From contig NC_072451.1 in assembly GCF_027596085.1 (NCBI RefSeq), forward strand, positions 1,103,088-1,167,087: DNA of 64,000 bases, read 5' to 3'. The position numbers were made by a program, and so were the translations under genes. The DNA comes from Anoplopoma fimbria. Its lineage: Eukaryota; Chordata; Actinopteri; Perciformes; Anoplopomatidae. Positions 62,801-64,000 of this stretch are shown piece by piece (the stretch's first letter is position 1; each line of letters begins with the position of its first letter). A model generated the notes under the pieces. The model saw nothing but the letters and a program-made list of their open reading frames with translations, did no database searches and was not told the origin of the DNA.

Positions 62801-63393
62801 CACAAACACACTCACAATCCTCTGCTAAATGAGTTTCAGATGTGCAGAGAGTGAGCTGAGGGGGGGAAAAGAGGCTCGGCCGTGCCAGGAATCAACAAAC
62901 ACTCCTTTTTTATGGGTTGTGGTTGAAACTGATTAACATTTCTGCTCATTACTGAAGCAGTTTGGTGGAGAAAGACAAAAAAATATACAGTGGAGAAAGC
63001 TGTTTGTTGGCTCAAACGCAGGACAAATCAAAAAAGTGGATAGCAAAACATTCAAGAAGTTAAAAATGATAAAAAAAAAGAAACATTTAACTGTAATATC
63101 TTCACAGAAAAGTTGGAGTGATATCCTCTCCTGTGTGACGGTAGTAAAAAGAAAGGATCTTACACAACCACATACTTTGGATTCAGCCTCGGGTCACTAA
63201 CCTGTTTCAGCTCATCGTCGTCCTCTTTGTGCTCCTGGCTGCTCTCGCTGGAGGTCACGGCGGGTTCAGAGGTCACGAGCTGATCCTCAGCCTCATCAGA
63301 GGCAGCTTGTCTGGGCTCGACCTCTTCCACAGAGTCGGAGGTGGAACTTTCTGCCTTGTTAGATGCCTCAGCGGACACTTCGGCGGGAGCGGA
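56508..63393 (-). CDS. Lysine/glutamate-rich nuclear-type protein, 3' ten coding exons (5' end outside the window)
   Basis: In transcript order the exons are 63393-63202, 61964-61881, 61515-61425, 61172-61111, 60946-60880, 60306-59671, 59093-58955, 58323-57986, 57475-57399 and 56561-56508. All have GT-AG borders, phases match at each junction, and the total is 1740 bases (580 codons with the stop TGA at 56510). The first exons are acidic and Ser/Glu/Ala-rich (NKAESSTSDSVEEVEP). The large exon and those after it hold many runs of six to nine lysines beside acidic blocks (TPKKKKKKKSKEE, TSPEKKKKKKTKKRKRE, EEEEEKKKKKKKKK). The protein ends KKKSPKKMKTPPTEDHL. Multiple basic clusters suggest nuclear or nucleolar location. 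Composition recalls treacle or NOLC1-like proteins, but no diagnostic domain is visible and I do not name it. Confidence 0.72.
56692..56855. repeat. (AAT)n microsatellite in intron
   Basis: About 50 AAT-type triplets with GAT, ACA and ACT interruptions, in the last intron of the lysine-rich gene. The 63-aa Ile-rich open frame over it is an artefact. Confidence 0.95.
57541..57655. repeat. 67-bp tandem duplication in intron
   Basis: AGAATAGCAGGACAATTTAA and the following bases to TCCATTA occur at 57541 and again at 57608, identical over about 45 bases. Confidence 0.85.
61966..63201 (-). other. Intron of the lysine-rich gene, no exon seen
   Basis: The largest intron of the model (61965-63201). 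Small open frames at 61883-62173 and 62206-62394 lie on the other strand and have no recognisable features. Confidence 0.5.
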
Positions 63394-64000
63394 CTGCAAA
63401 ATATGAACAGGTAGGCAGTTAGAAAAGGTAGTGAGGCGAACAGACGTGTCCCATCATGCTACCTCTTCCCACAGAACTGAGGATCTCTGCTGACAAAGTC
63501 AAGATATTTGAGCATCTTTTTACTGCTCCATGCAATGACATTTAAGAGAATAAGCCTGACATTACTTTTTGTGAAGAAACTGCATAAAAAGAACATTAGT
63601 CTCCATAAAATCTCTTCGCTCACTATCTTGCCTGGGGGACATGGGCGGATTATGAGTCAATGGGGCCCCAGGGCACAGACATGGAAAAGGCCCCACCGCT
63701 TCTTTGTTGTTGTTTTGCATCTTTGTATCATTTGTTGTGGTCTTGTCGTAGTTATTTGTCATCTGTGGTTTCTTTGCCCTCTTTTTAATAGTAATTTAAG
63801 TCTCTTTGTATTCATTTTTAATCTCTTTGTAGTTATGAGTCAGTTCGTAGTTATTTTGGGTCAATTTGTAGTCACTTAAGTCTATTTGTAGTTGTTTTTA
63901 GTCTCTTTCTAGTCATGAGTCTCTTTCTAGTCATTTTTTGTCTATTTGTAGTCATTTAAGTATTTTTGTAGTTGTTTTTAGTTGTAGTCACTTGAGTCCA
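63394..64000. repeat. Intron/upstream DNA with fish interspersed repeat
   Basis: From about 63630 the sequence GGGCGGATTATGAGTCAATG, GGGGCCCCAGGGCACAGAC and then many degenerate TTTGTAGTCATTTAAGTC-type units (about 20 bp each) form a dispersed fish repeat with an internal tandem part that continues to the window end. The 123-aa open frame there is repeat-derived. Confidence 0.6.

Overview
The window is teleost fish nuclear DNA. This is suggested by TRG-type T-cell receptor V, J and C segments, a finTRIM-type TRIM gene, a c-Myc-like gene with its usual three-exon structure, several fish-type LINE fragments, and abundant (CA)n, (AT)n and (ATT)n microsatellites and minisatellites. The one run of N (17690-17789) is exactly 100 bases, so it is an assembly gap of unknown true size.

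Layout. 1-9.3 kb is repeat-rich DNA with no convincing gene: a (CA)n tract, a 41-bp tandem array, a hairpin-forming 26-bp minisatellite, a 20-bp array derived from a LINE tail, and a fish interspersed repeat. At 10.1-13.4 kb on the minus strand is a myc-family gene with a TATA box, a short non-coding exon 1, and coding exons 2 and 3. Its intron 2 is almost wholly a 46-bp minisatellite, and exon 2 carries a one-base frame break in a C-rich stretch. At 14.9-16.2 kb are a LINE 3' fragment and a probable Tc1-like remnant.

From about 16.2 to 50.9 kb lies the main structure, a large imperfect palindrome. Its arms (about 16.2-30.98 kb and 35.48-50.96 kb) each hold one complete TCR gamma-like cassette. 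The left cassette runs V-J-C on the plus strand and the right one V-J-C on the minus strand, so the two C genes face each other. Every V has a 23-type RSS and every J a 12-type RSS, so V can join J directly. The arms are not identical. V and J differ mainly in CDR-coding positions, the C genes differ in the length of a proline-rich connecting peptide, the right arm has a young LINE insertion, and the left arm keeps a SAMD3-like pseudogene that survives on the right only as a short scrap among ATT repeats. The 4.5-kb centre contains a broken LINE, itself interrupted by a displaced copy of TRG J-C intron sequence.

A finTRIM-like gene with three frame breaks sits at the outer end of the right arm (49.8-51.5 kb). 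At the outer end of the left arm, next to the N gap, is a heavily corrupted copy of the same gene that looks like unpolished long-read sequence overlapping the next contig.

The right flank has a small unrecognised plus-strand gene (exons at 52.9-54.0 kb). Converging on it is the 3' part of a lysine/glutamate-rich, probably nuclear protein gene on the minus strand (56.5-63.4 kb). Ten coding exons of the latter can be joined in one consistent reading frame of 580 codons including the stop.
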